NCBI GenBank assembly: GCA_024760905.1
Contig: CM045735.1
Coordinates: forward strand, 30,468,249-30,532,248
Direction of reading: 5' to 3'
Source of the DNA: Plotosus lineatus
Taxonomy: Eukaryota > Chordata > Actinopteri > Siluriformes > Plotosidae
Length of the DNA stretch: 64,000 nucleotides
The position numbers were made by a program, and so were the translations under genes. The notes beneath the pieces were generated by a model, which was not told where the DNA came from, made no database searches, and saw only the letters and a list, made by a program, of their open reading frames with translations. This document shows positions 63,050 to 64,000 of the stretch, piece after piece. Within the stretch, counting starts at the first letter, position 1; the number at the start of each line of letters is the position of its first letter.

Positions 63050-63240
63050 AACTTTGTTGCTGGCTTGGGTCCATCCAGTCTGCTAACTCTGGGGGTGAAG
63101 GTGTTCAGCCTGAACAGCTCATCAATTCATTGCAGGGCACAAGCACACACACACACACACACACACAAGCACACACAATAGTTCACACTCATACCCTGGG
63201 GCAGTTTGGAGTAGCCAATTAGCCTACATCTATGGTTTTT
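63050..63240 (-). repeat. Family S2 repeat fragment with (CA)n
   Basis: It contains cattgcagggcacaagcaca, a CA run at 63139-63170 and gggcagtttggagtagccaa, typical of the middle of the S2-type repeat. Confidence 0.5.
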
Positions 63241-64000
63241 AAGTGTTAGGATTTGTGTAAGGCATCTAATGATATTTTTAATTTTTCCAATATAACTCCA
63301 ACCATGTCCTCTACTTCTATATACTAGATTTAATTTGTTGTTTTGCACTTGTTTAACACAAATTGAAGGTTTTTTTTAAGGGAAATACTGATTCGTCAAA
63401 TATTTTGCCTCTAAAACAGTGTTTGCATCTTTGTTCCTATGTACTGTATGTTTTAAGAAATGTGCAGTCATGTAAGTTGACTGCCGAAGGCAAGATATTG
63501 CAGAAAGAAGTGCCACAAAGGTAATTGGCCTCGAGTTACAAGTAGATTGAGATTTCTGGTTTATTTGATGATGCACATAGTCTGTCTCTGTTCCTTGACG
63601 TTCTACTTGTATTTGCTCATTCCATTCCTGCAGTTATATCTGTGTGCTGGCTTATGAAAAAAATCACCATATGGGTGGAACTGTGGCATTATCTGTTATA
63701 GTTCAGAAAAAAGTGAACCAGAAGGGCACTCATAATATAACAAAGTACCTCCTTCACACAGCATGGATAATGTAGCAAGTAGGGACCTACACTACAAAAA
63801 AAGTTAAAGATATTTGGAAATTTTCTAGATATTTTTTTTTTTGGGTTTTGTGAATTGGCCTTAATTTCAGTTTTTTTTATTGACAAATATCCTTAACTTT
63901 TTTGTGTAGTGTACATTGGTGCTGATTTTAATTACTTGTATTTGTATCATATGTATGTTCTTATAATATCTTCCTATTCATGTTTCTTAGTAATAATGTA
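63241..64000. other. Downstream flank, unassigned
   Basis: AT-rich with short T and A runs. No gene was recognised up to the window end. Confidence 0.45.

Overview
The window looks like nuclear DNA from a ray-finned fish, most likely a teleost. It is AT-rich, intron-rich and dense in microsatellites. Its repeats are fish types: Rex3/RTE and L2-like LINEs, an R2/HERO-type LINE with a restriction-like endonuclease, tRNA-derived SINEs, Tc1, pogo/Tigger-type elements and hAT elements. There is no bacterial gene organisation, CRISPR array or rRNA gene.

One cellular gene fills most of the window on the + strand: mitoguardin-2 (miga2, formerly fam73b). All 15 coding exons can be placed between 9302 and 60942. 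They join in phase with GT..AG borders at every intron to give 587 codons plus a stop, close to the length of the mammalian protein. The product is an outer-mitochondrial-membrane protein that binds ER VAP proteins through a phospho-FFAT motif and carries a C-terminal lipid-binding domain. The gene is intact; almost everything else is mobile DNA.

Layout. 1-9301 is upstream flank: pogo/Tigger-type fragments, Tc1 pieces and an antisense LINE ORF1/endonuclease fragment. Intron 1 (9398-16122) holds a hAT with a Tigger-like element inside it, and a second hAT split by a Tc1 copy. Intron 2 has a Tigger-like end and a SINE. Intron 4 (18663-31032) holds a four-level nest (pogo element, then an RTE LINE inside it, then an L2-like LINE inside that) plus several SINEs with perfect target duplications. 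Intron 5 holds a hAT that is the unoccupied counterpart of the split one in intron 1. Intron 6 (194 bp) is bounded by matching (AC)n and (GT)n tracts. Intron 7 carries a Rex3 LINE with an inverted 5' part. Intron 10 carries the R2/HERO-type LINE and a second deep nest. Intron 13 carries a near full-length RTE with a 16-bp target duplication. Intron 14 carries a third hAT with a perfect target duplication. 60943-64000 is 3' UTR and downstream flank.

No undescribed gene system was found. The most notable signals are the complementary AC/GT repeats bracketing intron 6, three splice acceptors preceded by (TG)n instead of a pyrimidine tract, a SINE assembled from a tRNA head plus both ends of the resident RTE LINE, and a hAT sitting at the same position in two copies of a pogo element.
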